DNA of 64,000 nucleotides, taken from positions 151,735 through 215,734 of the forward strand of contig NZ_SJPK01000010.1 in the NCBI RefSeq assembly GCF_007859855.1. The letters run 5' to 3'. Below the pieces are notes generated by a model that saw only the letters and a program-made list of their open reading frames with translations, did not search any database and was not told the DNA's origin. The stretch comes from Allorhodopirellula solitaria (GTDB lineage: Bacteria > Planctomycetota > Planctomycetia > Pirellulales > Pirellulaceae). The position numbers and the translations under genes were made by a program. Positions 36,400 to 46,312 of this stretch are shown here, piece after piece. Position 1 is the first letter of the stretch. The number at the start of each line of letters is the position of its first letter.

Positions 36400-37926
36400 T
36401 CATCTCGGTGGAGTCGAGCCGCACTCGCGAATCAGCCGCCGAGCCAATCGCCCCGGCGGCAGACCGGGTAATACCAGTGGCGAACACGACGAGGACGGGG
36501 AGGATTGGCGGAGAATCGATTCGGCGGCCTGACGGCCGCTGATCACAGCCCCCTCCATGGTCGCTGGCCAGCCCGTGCGGACGTAGTCACCGGCCAGGTG
36601 CAACCAGCTCAGTGGTGTGGCAGCGGAGGGACGACGAGACTCCAAATCGGGACTGATGCGGAACACGGAAGCGGGATCGGTCACCGTGCGACTGTGCAGG
36701 AGCACCGCGTCCTTGGCCGCAGGAAACGCGGCTCGCAGTTCACCGGTAACCCGCTCGACAAGCGCGTTTTTCGCCGCGTCGCTAAATGGATGCCGGCCAC
36801 TGATCACAACCTGGTGGTAGTGACCCGCGGCCGGATCGGTACCTTGTCGTACCGGATCACGAAAAAGCCACTGGGCGGTGGTGCCGACCATCACTACATG
36901 CGGATGAGGTGTCAGCGGACGATCAAACCACAGATGCAAACCGCTGATCGGCGAGGGCTCGATCGATGCCAGCGTTTCCATCAACCCTCGATGCCATCTC
37001 GCGATCGCAAGCGGCCACGACTGCCTTCGAAGTGTGTCAACCAAACGCGATGCGGCGCGCCAGTTCGTGGCTAGGATCACGTGATCAGCAGCTATCGTTT
37101 CGCCGTCTCCGAGCACGACACTCGCTTCGCCGGTATCACCTTCCGCGAAACCCCTGCGAATCTCCCGCACGCTATTGCCCGTTCGCACCCGCACACCGCG
37201 CTCCTTGAGAACCTGTATAAGCGTCGTGCCGAAAACCTCAGAGAGGGTGCGGTTGGGTACCCAGACATCACTGGCACCGCGGGCCGCTGCGAAACCATCC
37301 ACGATGACCTTACGCGCCGCCGCCATCGAAACGCATTCAGGAACGTCTCCCAAGGCGCTGACGAGGATCGGATCCCAGAACCGCGCCCGCAACTCGGCAT
37401 CTTGCCCGTGCCGAGACAACCACGTCGCCGCATCGAAGTCGGACACGGCGGCGTGTGTCGTCCGCATCAACCGCCACAACCCACCACGAATTCGTCGCTG
37501 TTGCCTACGTGACAGATACTTCAATCCGGACAATGCCGAGTGCAAGTGCAACGGCGCCGGCAACCAACCGTTTGCCCGGAACAGTGAGGCCCCGGTGCTG
37601 GGATGATAGAAATGCAGCTCGTCGTAGCGGGTAAAACACTCGCTCAGACCGGCTTCACGCAGCAAGCTGAGCAGGTTCGTGCAACACCCCATCGCGACAT
37701 GCTGGCAGTAGTCAATCGTTTCATGGGAGGCCGGATCGGTGAACGAACCGGCTCGACCACCGGCCGCTGATTTCGCCTCGACGAGCACGATTTCCCAACT
37801 CGGCCGATCATCCTCCGCGGACCGCTGGCCTGCTAACGCCATGGCGGCCGACATGCCCGCGATCCCGCCACCGACGATGACCACCCGGGGGTGACGCGAC
37901 GCCGAACTCGCTGCTGATCCTGTCAC
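36400..37926 (-). CDS. hpnE: squalene-associated FAD-dependent desaturase HpnE
   Basis: A 508-residue FAD amine-oxidase-like enzyme that reduces hydroxysqualene to squalene. The N-terminus VVIVGGGIAGMSAAMAL is the FAD-binding motif at about 12-30; a C-terminal LAGDYVRTGWPATMEGAVISG is the second FAD motif. The frame is open to 38238, but a GTG at 37926 overlaps the hpnD stop by 4 bases (GTGA) and gives the normal length, so the rest is shadow. It is the last gene of the hpnC-hpnD-hpnE operon. Confidence 0.9.
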   Translation of the reverse strand: MTGSAASSASRHPRVVIVGGGIAGMSAAMALAGQRSAEDDRPSWEIVLVEAKSAAGGRAGSFTDPASHETIDYCQHVAMGCCTNLLSLLREAGLSECFTRYDELHFYHPSTGASLFRANGWLPAPLHLHSALSGLKYLSRRQQRRIRGGLWRLMRTTHAAVSDFDAATWLSRHGQDAELRARFWDPILVSALGDVPECVSMAAARKVIVDGFAAARGASDVWVPNRTLSEVFGTTLIQVLKERGVRVRTGNSVREIRRGFAEGDTGEASVVLGDGETIAADHVILATNWRAASRLVDTLRRQSWPLAIARWHRGLMETLASIEPSPISGLHLWFDRPLTPHPHVVMVGTTAQWLFRDPVRQGTDPAAGHYHQVVISGRHPFSDAAKNALVERVTGELRAAFPAAKDAVLLHSRTVTDPASVFRISPDLESRRPSAATPLSWLHLAGDYVRTGWPATMEGAVISGRQAAESILRQSSPSSSCSPLVLPGLPPGRLARRLIRECGSTPPR

Positions 37927-38939
37927 GCGTTCGTCTCGGCGGTCGACGTCCCTGCCGGCCGGGGATCGCGTCCGACCTCCTCGGGCGGCACCGGCAACCT
38001 GCGATACAAAGGGCCGATGAAATGCGTCGATACGATCCCCAACCGGGTCCGCTTCCCCAAAGACACCCGGCGACTGAGGATGGCATCGGGATCCTCGGCG
38101 ATCCGCTGCAACAGCGCTCGGTAGGTCCGCCACATCATGCTGAACATCGGCCGCCCGGGTTCTTCGAGCGAATCCCAGACCCGCCAGCCGGAATCGAAGA
38201 GCTCTGACGCTCGACGGGTTTCGTCCAAGATTAAACATCGCAGCCGCGCATCGCGCCGCGGTTGGAGCAGATCGTCTTCCTCTAAACCATGCTGTTCAAA
38301 ATGCTGGCGTGGCAAGTAGATACGCCCCCGAGCGGCGTCCTCTGCGACGTCTCGCAGGATATTGGTGAGCTGAAACGCCAACCCACAATCGATCGCTGCT
38401 CGCATCGGCAGCGGCGAGCGGAATCCCCAAATGTGCAAGCAAGCGATCCCGACCGCCGACGCTACCAAGTAACAGTAATGCTCGAGCTGCTCGAAGGTAT
38501 CGAAACGGCTCTTCTGCTGATCGGCGAGTACCCCGTCAATGATCTCGAGCAGATACCGCGAGGGGATCGAAAAATGGTCCGAAGCGTGGCGCAGGGCTGG
38601 CATGATTTCACTCGACCGCGAGCTCAATAGTATTGCCGTTGATGGCGAGAATTCGTCGATCCCTTCGGCCAACCGGAGCGAGTCGGGGGCGTCACCGATC
38701 AAATTCATAGCCGTGGTCTGACGCCACCAATCCAAAGCCCGGCGCCGCAGCAAAACGGGCTCGCTCGAATCGCCGAGGTCATCCGTGATGCGGGCGAAGG
38801 CGTACAGCGCGAGCATCGCATCGCGTTGCTCGCGGGGCAACAACCAGAACGAACGATAGAAACTGCTGCCGCTGCGACGCGAGATTCGACGCACCGCTGC
38901 ATAGCTAGCAGCGACTTCACCGGTGGCTCGACCGCTCAT
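37923..38939 (-). CDS. hpnD: presqualene diphosphate synthase HpnD
   Basis: A 338-residue squalene/phytoene synthase family enzyme that joins two farnesyl diphosphates to presqualene diphosphate. YAFARITDDLGD is the first Asp-rich motif and LTNILRDVAEDAARGRIYLP the second. A helical body follows to the end. The ATG overlaps the hpnC stop by 4 bases and the stop overlaps hpnE by 4, so all three are translated together. Assigned HpnD rather than HpnC by order and by the neighbour that matches HpnC better. Confidence 0.9.
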   Translation of the reverse strand: MSGRATGEVAASYAAVRRISRRSGSSFYRSFWLLPREQRDAMLALYAFARITDDLGDSSEPVLLRRRALDWWRQTTAMNLIGDAPDSLRLAEGIDEFSPSTAILLSSRSSEIMPALRHASDHFSIPSRYLLEIIDGVLADQQKSRFDTFEQLEHYCYLVASAVGIACLHIWGFRSPLPMRAAIDCGLAFQLTNILRDVAEDAARGRIYLPRQHFEQHGLEEDDLLQPRRDARLRCLILDETRRASELFDSGWRVWDSLEEPGRPMFSMMWRTYRALLQRIAEDPDAILSRRVSLGKRTRLGIVSTHFIGPLYRRLPVPPEEVGRDPRPAGTSTAETNA

Positions 38940-39877
38940 GATGGCTGCCTCCGATCGGGCACCGACAGCGACGTCCGCTCAGACGATGGATGCGACCATG
39001 CCGTCAATCGACGCATCAACGCTCGCATCACGAACCCGGCTTGCGTGCGTTTGGGAACCTGGGGACGGTGCTGCAGTACGTCGTAGTCCAACTTCGCAAT
39101 CGCGTCGAGGGTCGCCAACCCACCGAGGGCGAACAAATCAATATCGGCCGCTAACCAGGGTGGCACGATCCGGGCGAGCGGACGACCGCGTTCAAAACGG
39201 TCGCGGGCACAATCGCATTGCTCGGCAATCGCCTCGCGGACACGGCCCGGTGTCGGCTGGGCTCGCTCGATCGTATTGGCAATCACCGATTCGTCGAACC
39301 CGTGCCGCTGCATCACTGACTCGGGGAGATAGATCCGGCCGATTGCGTAATCACGGCCGACGTCTTGCCAAAAATTTGCCAACTGCAAGGCGGTACAAAT
39401 CTCGTCGCTCAGGCAGTAGTGCTCATCGCTATCGCAGCCCGCCATGGCCAGCACGAGGCGGCCGACGGGGTTGGCCGAGCGACGGCAATAATCCCACAAC
39501 TGGGACTCGTCGGAGTAGCGATGAACCGATTGGTCTTGGACGAATGCATCTAGCAAATCGTCGAATGGTTTTCGCGGCAGATCGAACCGCCGAACCGTGA
39601 CGGCCAAGGCTAGGAACGGGCCGGCGACCTCACCACCATCAAAGAGGCCGGCGATCGAGCGACGAAACTTCGCCAACGCCTCCGTCGCCTCCGCCGGACT
39701 GGCCGACTCGTCGGCCGCATCGTCAGCCGTGCGGCAAAACGCGTAAACGTCGAAAAACGGCTGTCGCATCCGCCGCGGCAGCAAAACGCTGGCAACGAGA
39801 AAGTTCTCTCGGTGCGAGCGCGCGATCTGACGACACCGCCTCTGCGCGGCGGCGAGTTCGTGGTCCGGTGGTGGCAC
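38936..39877 (-). CDS. hpnC: hydroxysqualene synthase HpnC
   Basis: A 313-residue squalene synthase-like enzyme, which in the HpnCDE route converts presqualene diphosphate to hydroxysqualene. Typical HpnC features: SHRENFLVASVLLP, YAFCRTADDAADE as first Asp-rich motif, and LANFWQDVGRDYAIGRIYLP as second. Start is GTG at 39877, without an obvious ribosome site. First gene of the squalene operon; ispH is divergent from it across a 273-bp gap. Confidence 0.9.
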   Translation of the reverse strand: MPPPDHELAAAQRRCRQIARSHRENFLVASVLLPRRMRQPFFDVYAFCRTADDAADESASPAEATEALAKFRRSIAGLFDGGEVAGPFLALAVTVRRFDLPRKPFDDLLDAFVQDQSVHRYSDESQLWDYCRRSANPVGRLVLAMAGCDSDEHYCLSDEICTALQLANFWQDVGRDYAIGRIYLPESVMQRHGFDESVIANTIERAQPTPGRVREAIAEQCDCARDRFERGRPLARIVPPWLAADIDLFALGGLATLDAIAKLDYDVLQHRPQVPKRTQAGFVMRALMRRLTAWSHPSSERTSLSVPDRRQPS

Positions 39878-40150
39878 TGAGGAGCGAGCGATGGTGGAAC
39901 CGACGGAGGCGGGGGAACGCAGATACGGGGGAGTACGTAACAGGCAACAACGGGGGGCTCATCGTTCCGTGACAGGAATCCTCAGGCATTCTCGACGCTG
40001 CTGAGAACGGGAAGTGCGCAAGGGCGTTGGACGCGATGGCCGGTCTGCGGTTATTCTACCGGGTCGGCGATGAATGACATTCCTCAAGCGGGCGTTTTTT
40101 CATTCGGCGGCGTTTTTTGTTCTAACTTTCACCGTGATCCGACATTCACC

Positions 40151-41101
40151 ATGAAGATCCTCTTAGCCGCGCCCCGTGGATTCTGTGCGGGGGTACACAT
40201 GGCGATCGATTCCCTCGATCTGACGCTGCAGAAATTTGGGCCACCGGTCTACGTTTACCACGAAATTGTCCACAATCAGCATGTCGTGGGCGAGTTCAAG
40301 GGCAAGGGAGCGGTTTTTGTCGACTCCATCGACGAGGTGCCCCGCGGCAGCGTGCTGCTGTTTTCCGCTCACGGCGTCTCGCCGGAGATCCGCGAGGCCG
40401 CCCGCAGCCGGGAACTGTTCGCCATCGACGCCACCTGTCCGCTGGTGACGAAGGTCCACTTGGAGGCAATTAAATATGCCAAGGCAGGATACACGATCGT
40501 GCTGATCGGCCACGAAGGCCATGACGAGGTCCTCGGCACGATGGGGGAGGCCCCCGAAGCGATCGTGCTGGTGGAGAACGATGCGGACGTCGACGGGCTG
40601 GAATTCCCTGCCGGAACCGAACTGGCCTATCTCACGCAAACGACACTGAGTGTGGATGACGCCAACCGCGTGATCAAACGACTCCGAGCACGATTCCCCG
40701 AAATCCACAGCCCGCCCAAGGACGATATCTGCTACGCCACGCAAAATCGCCAAGAAGCAGTTCGCCAACTCAGCGAGGACGCTGACGTCGTCGTTGTGCT
40801 GGGCAGCCAGAACAGCAGCAACAGTCAACGGCTGCGCGAACTCGCTGCCGAAAAAGGTCAACGGGCGTACCTCGTCGACGGACCTCAGGATCTGCAGCAA
40901 CAGCAATTTGAATCCGCCGACACGGTTTTGATCTCCGCCGGTGCGAGCGCTCCTGAATCAGTCGTCCAAGCCACGATCGATTGGCTCGTTTCCAATTTCG
41001 ATGCGACGCTCGAGCAACGCGAAATCCGCAAAGAAGATGTGAAATTTCCGCTACCCAAGCCACTGCGGGCTTACGCGAAAGAACTCGCCGCTAAAACATA
41101 G
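40151..41101 (+). CDS. ispH: 4-hydroxy-3-methylbut-2-enyl diphosphate reductase
   Basis: A 316-residue iron-sulfur enzyme, last step of the MEP isoprenoid pathway. The three cluster cysteines are in RGFCAGV (Cys12), DATCPLV (about Cys96) and DDICYATQNRQ (about Cys194); HGVSPE and GHEGHDEV are the other active-site segments. The frame is open back to 40070 but the ATG at 40151 begins the family N-terminus MKILLAAPRGFC. It feeds isopentenyl and dimethylallyl diphosphate to the divergent squalene operon. Confidence 0.95.
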   Translation: MKILLAAPRGFCAGVHMAIDSLDLTLQKFGPPVYVYHEIVHNQHVVGEFKGKGAVFVDSIDEVPRGSVLLFSAHGVSPEIREAARSRELFAIDATCPLVTKVHLEAIKYAKAGYTIVLIGHEGHDEVLGTMGEAPEAIVLVENDADVDGLEFPAGTELAYLTQTTLSVDDANRVIKRLRARFPEIHSPPKDDICYATQNRQEAVRQLSEDADVVVVLGSQNSSNSQRLRELAAEKGQRAYLVDGPQDLQQQQFESADTVLISAGASAPESVVQATIDWLVSNFDATLEQREIRKEDVKFPLPKPLRAYAKELAAKT

Positions 41102-41179
41102 GACCATCTCCGGCGATCCCGAGCCGCCTCCGTCCTAACCGTACTCTAGAACCGTCCACCTCCCTGAGAGAACAAATTC

Positions 41180-42691
41180 ATGGTCGCACCGCTTCCACTG
41201 CCCACCCCCAAGATCACCGCTCCGAGCCAATTGCCGGCCGATCCAGGCGTGTTGGTCATTCTCTCCGCTCAGAGTGAGCCGAGCAGCGAGGGCGCTGTCT
41301 CGGGAGCGCAAATCGACGCCAGCGTTCGTGCGGAATTGTCCGCTGCATTGTGTGCCACGCTCGACCGCTTGATCGAGTCAGGGGAGATCGAAGGGAAGCG
41401 GGGTGAGGTCCAATGCCTCGCCACCGCAGATGGCGAATTCCCGTTGCTCGTGGTGGCCGGAGTTGGCAAACCCTCGGACGCGACGCGCGGCGGCACGTAC
41501 GACATCGCCGCCACCGTCATTCGCCGACTCGCCGACAAACCGCGCTCGCAGGTCACCTTTCTTGTCGGTGAGACGACCGTGGCCGCCAACCACGACGCCC
41601 TGGTAGCCGGCGCAGTGAGCGCCTGCGAAGGCCAGCATCTCTATCAGAGCGAGCCCGCGACCCATGTCCCCGATGCGATCGCGTTCGTTGGCGTTTCGGC
41701 CGAAGCAGCCGCCGCTGGCGAAAACCTGGGCGGATCGATCAACCACACACGCCGATTGGTCAACGAGCCACCGACCATCATGAACCCAACCGAGTTCGCC
41801 GACCGGGCCGCCGCGATGGCAGCCACCGAAGGGTTGCAGTGCGAAATCTGGGATGAAAAGCGCTTGGCAGCGGAAAATTGCCGTGCAATTCTGGCCGTTG
41901 GCCGCGCTTCGACAAGCCCACCGCGACTGGTGATCTTGAAACACAATGGCGGGGGTGACGAAGCGCCGCTGGCCATCGTCGGCAAAGGGGTCACGTTTGA
42001 TTCAGGCGGGCTGTCACTCAAACCGAGTGATGGAATGGTCGATATGAAGTGCGACATGGCCGGCGCCGCGACCGTGGTCGGCGTGATGCGGGCCATCGCG
42101 AAACTGGGCATCCGCCGCAATGTGATCGGGCTGTGTGGATTGGCCGAAAACATGGTCAGCGGCGACGCATACAAGCTCGGTGACGTCATCGAAACACGCT
42201 CGGGGAAAACGATCGAAATCCGCAACACCGATGCCGAGGGCCGGGTCGTGCTCGCCGATACCCTCGATGTTGCTGTCGAACATTCCCCCGCTGCGATCGT
42301 CGACCTGGCCACCCTGACCGGCGCCTGCATGGTCGCCTTGGGAAATGAAGTCGCCGGGCTAATGACAAACAACCAGGAACTCTGCGAACAGGTCAGCGCG
42401 GCGGCTGAACAGGAGAACGAACCCGTTTGGCAATTGCCAATGTTCTCCCTTTACAACGAGAAAGTAAAAAGCAAGGTGGCGGACATCAAGAACGTCGGCG
42501 AAGGGCGTTGGGGCGGAGCGATTACCGCTGCCAAATTCCTGGAGAATTTTGTCCAGGATACCCCTTGGCTGCACATCGACATCGCGGGCCCCGCGTTCGC
42601 CGACTCCGCCAAAGCCTCACATGATGCTGGCGCAACCGGGGTGATGGTCCGGACACTCGTCCGTTGGATTGACGATGCGGCGGCTCGCTAG
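41180..42691 (+). CDS. pepA: leucyl aminopeptidase (M17)
   Basis: A 503-residue cytoplasmic metalloaminopeptidase. Residues 1-170 are the N-terminal macro-like domain; the catalytic domain has GKGVTFDSGGLSLKP, DMKCDMAGAA, NTDAEGRVVLAD (signature), LATLTGA, and a C-terminal HIDIAGPAF. All metal-ligand residues are visible. It follows ispH by 78 bases but shares no evident pathway with it. The stop lies just before the remains of a DUF1559 gene. Confidence 0.95.
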   Translation: MVAPLPLPTPKITAPSQLPADPGVLVILSAQSEPSSEGAVSGAQIDASVRAELSAALCATLDRLIESGEIEGKRGEVQCLATADGEFPLLVVAGVGKPSDATRGGTYDIAATVIRRLADKPRSQVTFLVGETTVAANHDALVAGAVSACEGQHLYQSEPATHVPDAIAFVGVSAEAAAAGENLGGSINHTRRLVNEPPTIMNPTEFADRAAAMAATEGLQCEIWDEKRLAAENCRAILAVGRASTSPPRLVILKHNGGGDEAPLAIVGKGVTFDSGGLSLKPSDGMVDMKCDMAGAATVVGVMRAIAKLGIRRNVIGLCGLAENMVSGDAYKLGDVIETRSGKTIEIRNTDAEGRVVLADTLDVAVEHSPAAIVDLATLTGACMVALGNEVAGLMTNNQELCEQVSAAAEQENEPVWQLPMFSLYNEKVKSKVADIKNVGEGRWGGAITAAKFLENFVQDTPWLHIDIAGPAFADSAKASHDAGATGVMVRTLVRWIDDAAAR

Positions 42692-43943
42692 GCACGGCAA
42701 GCTCACCCAGCGGACCGTATGGTGGAAACAACCGGAACAACTTGAGCGCCCTGGTTCCCCTGCTGCCATTCATCGAACAACAGGCATTATGGCAACAGAT
42801 CAGTAATCCGTTCAAAGTGCTCGATCCAGCTACCCCTGTGCAGTTCTACAGTTCGATGGGACCCAATCCCGAGATGGGTTTGAGCGCTCACCAATCGGCG
42901 CGCTACGATCCTTGGATGACAAACGTCGCGACCTATCGCTGCCCGAGCGATCCCGGCACGGGGCTGCCGGCTCAAGGTCGAACGAACCATGGTGTTTGTA
43001 TCGGCGATGCACTGGGCCAGCAGAACACAGGTGGTGTCAACGAAACGGGACAAGCCAACGCCACCGTCTATCCGCGAGCCGTCAAAGCGAATCGTGGCAT
43101 GTTTCGTTCGCGCGTGGCGATGGGATTCCGGGATGTGTTGGACGGCTTGGCCAATACCATCGCAGCCGGTGAGTTCAATACGGATCTCGGTGACCGTCAA
43201 GTCACCACGCAAGCGGTAAACGACGCTTCGTTTTCAGCAACGATTATCAACAACCCCTCGCTGTGCACGACGTCAACGGAGATCGATCCGCCCCGTCCAA
43301 GTTTTGGCTCATCCGACGGAAGCGTGCGCCCGAGGTTTTCAAGGCATGGCTCCCGTATCGAAGGATTTATTTGTGGGATGTGATTATCAATGTTAGACTG
43401 GCACTGCCGGGAGAAACGGAGCCGAGCTCTGCAGAGGTGCTGGCTTGGCAAGGGATATCTCGGTCGCCAGCGTTTCCCTGCAAAAGCGGTACGCCAATGG
43501 TGTTGTCGGTCCCTGGCGAGCGTTTGTTCGTCAGGGACGCATTTCTGAACGATCATTGGATACGAGAGCCATGCCTCAAAAATCCTTCCGCTGTGCTCTG
43601 CGCACGATTCCGTCGGATGAACCCAAGTTTTTGGAGAGGTGATTCCACGGCCCTGGCAGGGGCGGCTGAAATCCAACGTGGTATGAAATGGGCATGTGGT
43701 TTTCCCGTGTTCTCTACTATCACGACGATGACGCCGCCGAACTCGCCCATCTGCAGCACCGGCGGCAGCACATGACAACCCGGCAGCTACAGCCCCAGCA
43801 GTCGACATCAAGGCGGTGCTCACGTCCTGGTGGGCGATGGCGCGGTGAAGTTCATTACGGATTCAATTGAATCCGGGAACCAGCAAGCCGGCAACATCTG
43901 GTATGGCGGCACCGGGAATGACCACGCTCCCCCAGTGAAGCAA
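42692..43943 (+). pseudogene. DUF1559 protein remnant broken by an inserted element
   Basis: Fragments of a planctomycete DUF1559 (prepilin-like) protein in order. 42700-43296 encodes the middle part (SALVPLLPFIEQQALWQQ, YRCPSDPGTGLPA, GMFRSRVAMGFRDVLDG, IAAGEFNTD). A MITE-like element fills 43309-43620. After it, another frame continues with TPPNSPICSTGG, a stop codon, then HQGGAHVLVGDGAVKFITDS and GNQQAGNIWYGG at the end. The prepilin-type N-terminus (the FTLVE leader) is missing, so the gene is truncated at both ends and shifted in frame. Confidence 0.85.
43309..43620. mobile_element. 312-bp MITE-like element with 13-bp terminal inverted repeats
   Basis: The ends TCATCCGACGGAA (43309-43321) and TTCCGTCGGATGA (43608-43620) are perfect inverted repeats, and the inverted similarity runs about 60 bp inward (CGTGCGC, then GGCATGGCTC.CGTATC on both sides). 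CCAAGTTTTGG (43297) and CCAAGTTTTTGG (43623) flank it directly, a possible target duplication. No transposase frame is inside. The left 243 bp recur at 63424-63645. Confidence 0.8.
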
Positions 43944-43956
43944 CTTCATTGGGGGG
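43929..43956. terminator. bidirectional hairpin between the pseudogene and the MMPL gene
   Basis: CCCCCAGTGAAG (43929-43940), loop CAA, then CTTCATTGGGGG (43944-43955): a 12-base stem with one G-U pair. It sits 4 bases beyond the MMPL stop and could end transcription from both sides; no clear T-run follows. Confidence 0.5.
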
Positions 43957-43960
43957 CGGC

Positions 43961-46312
43961 TCAAACACGTGCTGTATTGCGACGGTTGTCGGTCGCGCCA
44001 GCCCCACTGAATCGACTCAGCAGGGCTGGCAATAGCACGAGGTCGGCGAACAAGGCCGTCGTGAGTGTGAGACAGCCCATGATCCCAAACAGCCTGGCAT
44101 CGCGGGCGTCGGCGAAGACGGCGGTCAGCATCCCAGCCACCAACACGATCGTTGTCATCAGCAAGGCGGAGCCGACCCCGGTGAAGGCGCGGCGGATCAC
44201 ATCTTCATGATCGCCGCCGATTCGCCTCTCCTCTTGATAACGCGTCAAAAAGTGAATCGTGTCGTCCACCGCGATGCCGATGCAGATCGTGAAAACACAC
44301 ACCGTCACGAGCTCTAAATGCTGTCCGCTGAGCATCAGCATCGCGCCGGTTGCCGCCAGCGGGAAAAGGTTGGGTACGATCGAAATCAATCCGATTCGAA
44401 TCGAACGGTACACCAGCGTCAGAACCAGCCAAATGACAATGCTGGCCGTCCCCAGGCTGGTCGCGAGGTCGGTGACGATGCGGTAGACATTTCGCCACCG
44501 CCACGGCGCATCCCCTTCGAGAGAAAGCGAGAAGTTCGGGTGCTGCTGCATGACGCCGCCAAGTCGCGATTCGATGCGTGAGAACACATCACCGTAGGCG
44601 GCGATGCCCAGGTCTTGCACACGGAACTGAACCGATGCGAATCGGCCCTCAGGTTGATAGAACGCTCGCTTCAGAGGCGGCGGCAGCAGCTCCAGCAGCG
44701 TCATTCGCTCCGCCGCGTCACCGTCACCAGGCAAAGCTGCGATCAATTGATGCAGCCCCAACGGATGACCGATGAGGGGTTCCTGACGAAGCGTCTCGTC
44801 GACGTCGTTGAGAACCTGCAGCAGCTCACCATCGTCGGCCTGTTCGCTCCAGTTCACTGAGACGAAACCGAATTCGAGTCCACCGAGCGACTGGTCGAGA
44901 TGGCGGAGTGCTTGGGCCGCCTCGGCCGATTCGCTCAACCCACTGTATCGTTTCTCATCCGGCTGTAGGTTGAGGGCGATTATCGCCAAGATCGTCGTGG
45001 AGATGATCGCCGCTGCGGCCACCGCCCGATCATGCCGCAACACCCAGGCAATGAGCGGATCGATCCGCTTGAGCTGCCCATCGATGAGACTGTTTCCGAT
45101 ACCCACGTGCAGGCGTCGTCCCAGCGGCGAGCGGCATCCCAAGGGGATCACCGTCAATACACTGATCAAGGTCATCGCCACGCCCAGTACACAGCACCAA
45201 CCAAAGTCTTGGACGATCTCATGGTGGGCGAACGACAATGAGAAAAATCCGATCGCGGTCGTGAGGCTGGTCAACAGACAGGCCAATCCGACGCGGGCGA
45301 GCCCCCGGCGTGTGGCGTCGCGAACACTCAGTCCAGCGGCGCGTTGGCTACGGATCTCCACCATCAAATGCACCGCATCGGTCAAGCCCACCAGGCTGAT
45401 CAGGATCGGGACGATGATGTCGTTAAAAGGATTGTCCTGCAAGTCAAAGAAGTGCAGCACACCCATCGTCCAGAACACCCCCATCGCCGGGGCTACCGCG
45501 ACCAACAGCACAGCGGCGAACCCGCGGAAGAGAAACAAAGCCGACAGCAGCATGATGCTATAGCCGAGCAACTGATACTGACGTGAATTGACCACGTGAT
45601 TCTCGACGGTCATCAGGTGCAGCGGGACCGGGCCGGTCAACTGGACGTCGATATCCGCGCCAGCAATCTGCGCCGCTGCCCGCTCGGCCTGCTCGCGAAT
45701 CTCGGTCGTCGCCGCAGCATCGTCGGTGACGAAAAACCAATCGAGCTGCAGGTGCAACAGCAAGGTTTTGCCATCGGAAGAGATCAGCTGCCCCACGGCC
45801 AGTGGATTGCGGAGGACTTCGTCGCGGGCGGTTTGCATTTGGCGGGGCGACGCATGCGAACTCGGCAATAGAGTTCCTGAAAGCCCGAAAACGTTGAAGT
45901 CCGGAATGTCGTCGAGCCACAAGACGCTGCTCACCTGTGGCAATGCTTGCAACTGCTCGGTCACATGGCGCATCGCCGTCAATCCAGCCTCGGTGAAGAA
46001 CCCGTCACTGCGCGCCACCAGTACGCATTCACCACCAGCGACCTGGAACGGTTTGACTCTCGATGCCTGACGCGAAACATTCTTTGGCTTCGGTTGACTG
46101 CGGCGATGCGTCTCAGCAGCCGGCTCGGTCTGGGATACCGGTGGGGTGACCCAGTCCAGGATGAGCGATGGTTGGATGTATCCGATCAACGCGATCGTCG
46201 ACATCACGACGACGACGATCACTTGTAAGATCGGGCGATCGGCCCATCCATAGAACAACCGAGTGGCCAGACCCGGGCGGCCTGCGGCGTTTTCATTTTC
46301 ACTTGGAGGCAT
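43961..46312 (-). CDS. MMPL/RND superfamily transporter
   Basis: A 783-residue inner-membrane protein. One helix near 25-45, a large periplasmic domain (about 55-245), five or six helices (about 255-430), a second periplasmic domain (about 460-625) and five helices to the end give the two-fold RND plan. The helices include FNDIIVPILISLVGLTDAVHLM and the matching VCVFTICIGIAVDDTIHFLTRY with the charged residues that carry protons. Such pumps export lipids, hopanoids or drugs. The start overlaps the upstream gene stop (TAATG), so it is coupled to the redoxin fusion. Confidence 0.88.
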   Translation of the reverse strand: MPPSENENAAGRPGLATRLFYGWADRPILQVIVVVVMSTIALIGYIQPSLILDWVTPPVSQTEPAAETHRRSQPKPKNVSRQASRVKPFQVAGGECVLVARSDGFFTEAGLTAMRHVTEQLQALPQVSSVLWLDDIPDFNVFGLSGTLLPSSHASPRQMQTARDEVLRNPLAVGQLISSDGKTLLLHLQLDWFFVTDDAAATTEIREQAERAAAQIAGADIDVQLTGPVPLHLMTVENHVVNSRQYQLLGYSIMLLSALFLFRGFAAVLLVAVAPAMGVFWTMGVLHFFDLQDNPFNDIIVPILISLVGLTDAVHLMVEIRSQRAAGLSVRDATRRGLARVGLACLLTSLTTAIGFFSLSFAHHEIVQDFGWCCVLGVAMTLISVLTVIPLGCRSPLGRRLHVGIGNSLIDGQLKRIDPLIAWVLRHDRAVAAAAIISTTILAIIALNLQPDEKRYSGLSESAEAAQALRHLDQSLGGLEFGFVSVNWSEQADDGELLQVLNDVDETLRQEPLIGHPLGLHQLIAALPGDGDAAERMTLLELLPPPLKRAFYQPEGRFASVQFRVQDLGIAAYGDVFSRIESRLGGVMQQHPNFSLSLEGDAPWRWRNVYRIVTDLATSLGTASIVIWLVLTLVYRSIRIGLISIVPNLFPLAATGAMLMLSGQHLELVTVCVFTICIGIAVDDTIHFLTRYQEERRIGGDHEDVIRRAFTGVGSALLMTTIVLVAGMLTAVFADARDARLFGIMGCLTLTTALFADLVLLPALLSRFSGAGATDNRRNTARV

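Noticed and set aside
37927..38238. Upstream extension of the hpnE frame
   Set aside because: It overlaps hpnD entirely; the GTG with 4-base overlap is the natural start.
41644..42372. Long minus-strand frame opposite pepA
   Set aside because: Shadow of the well-supported aminopeptidase gene; composition is Ala/Ser/Pro-rich noise.
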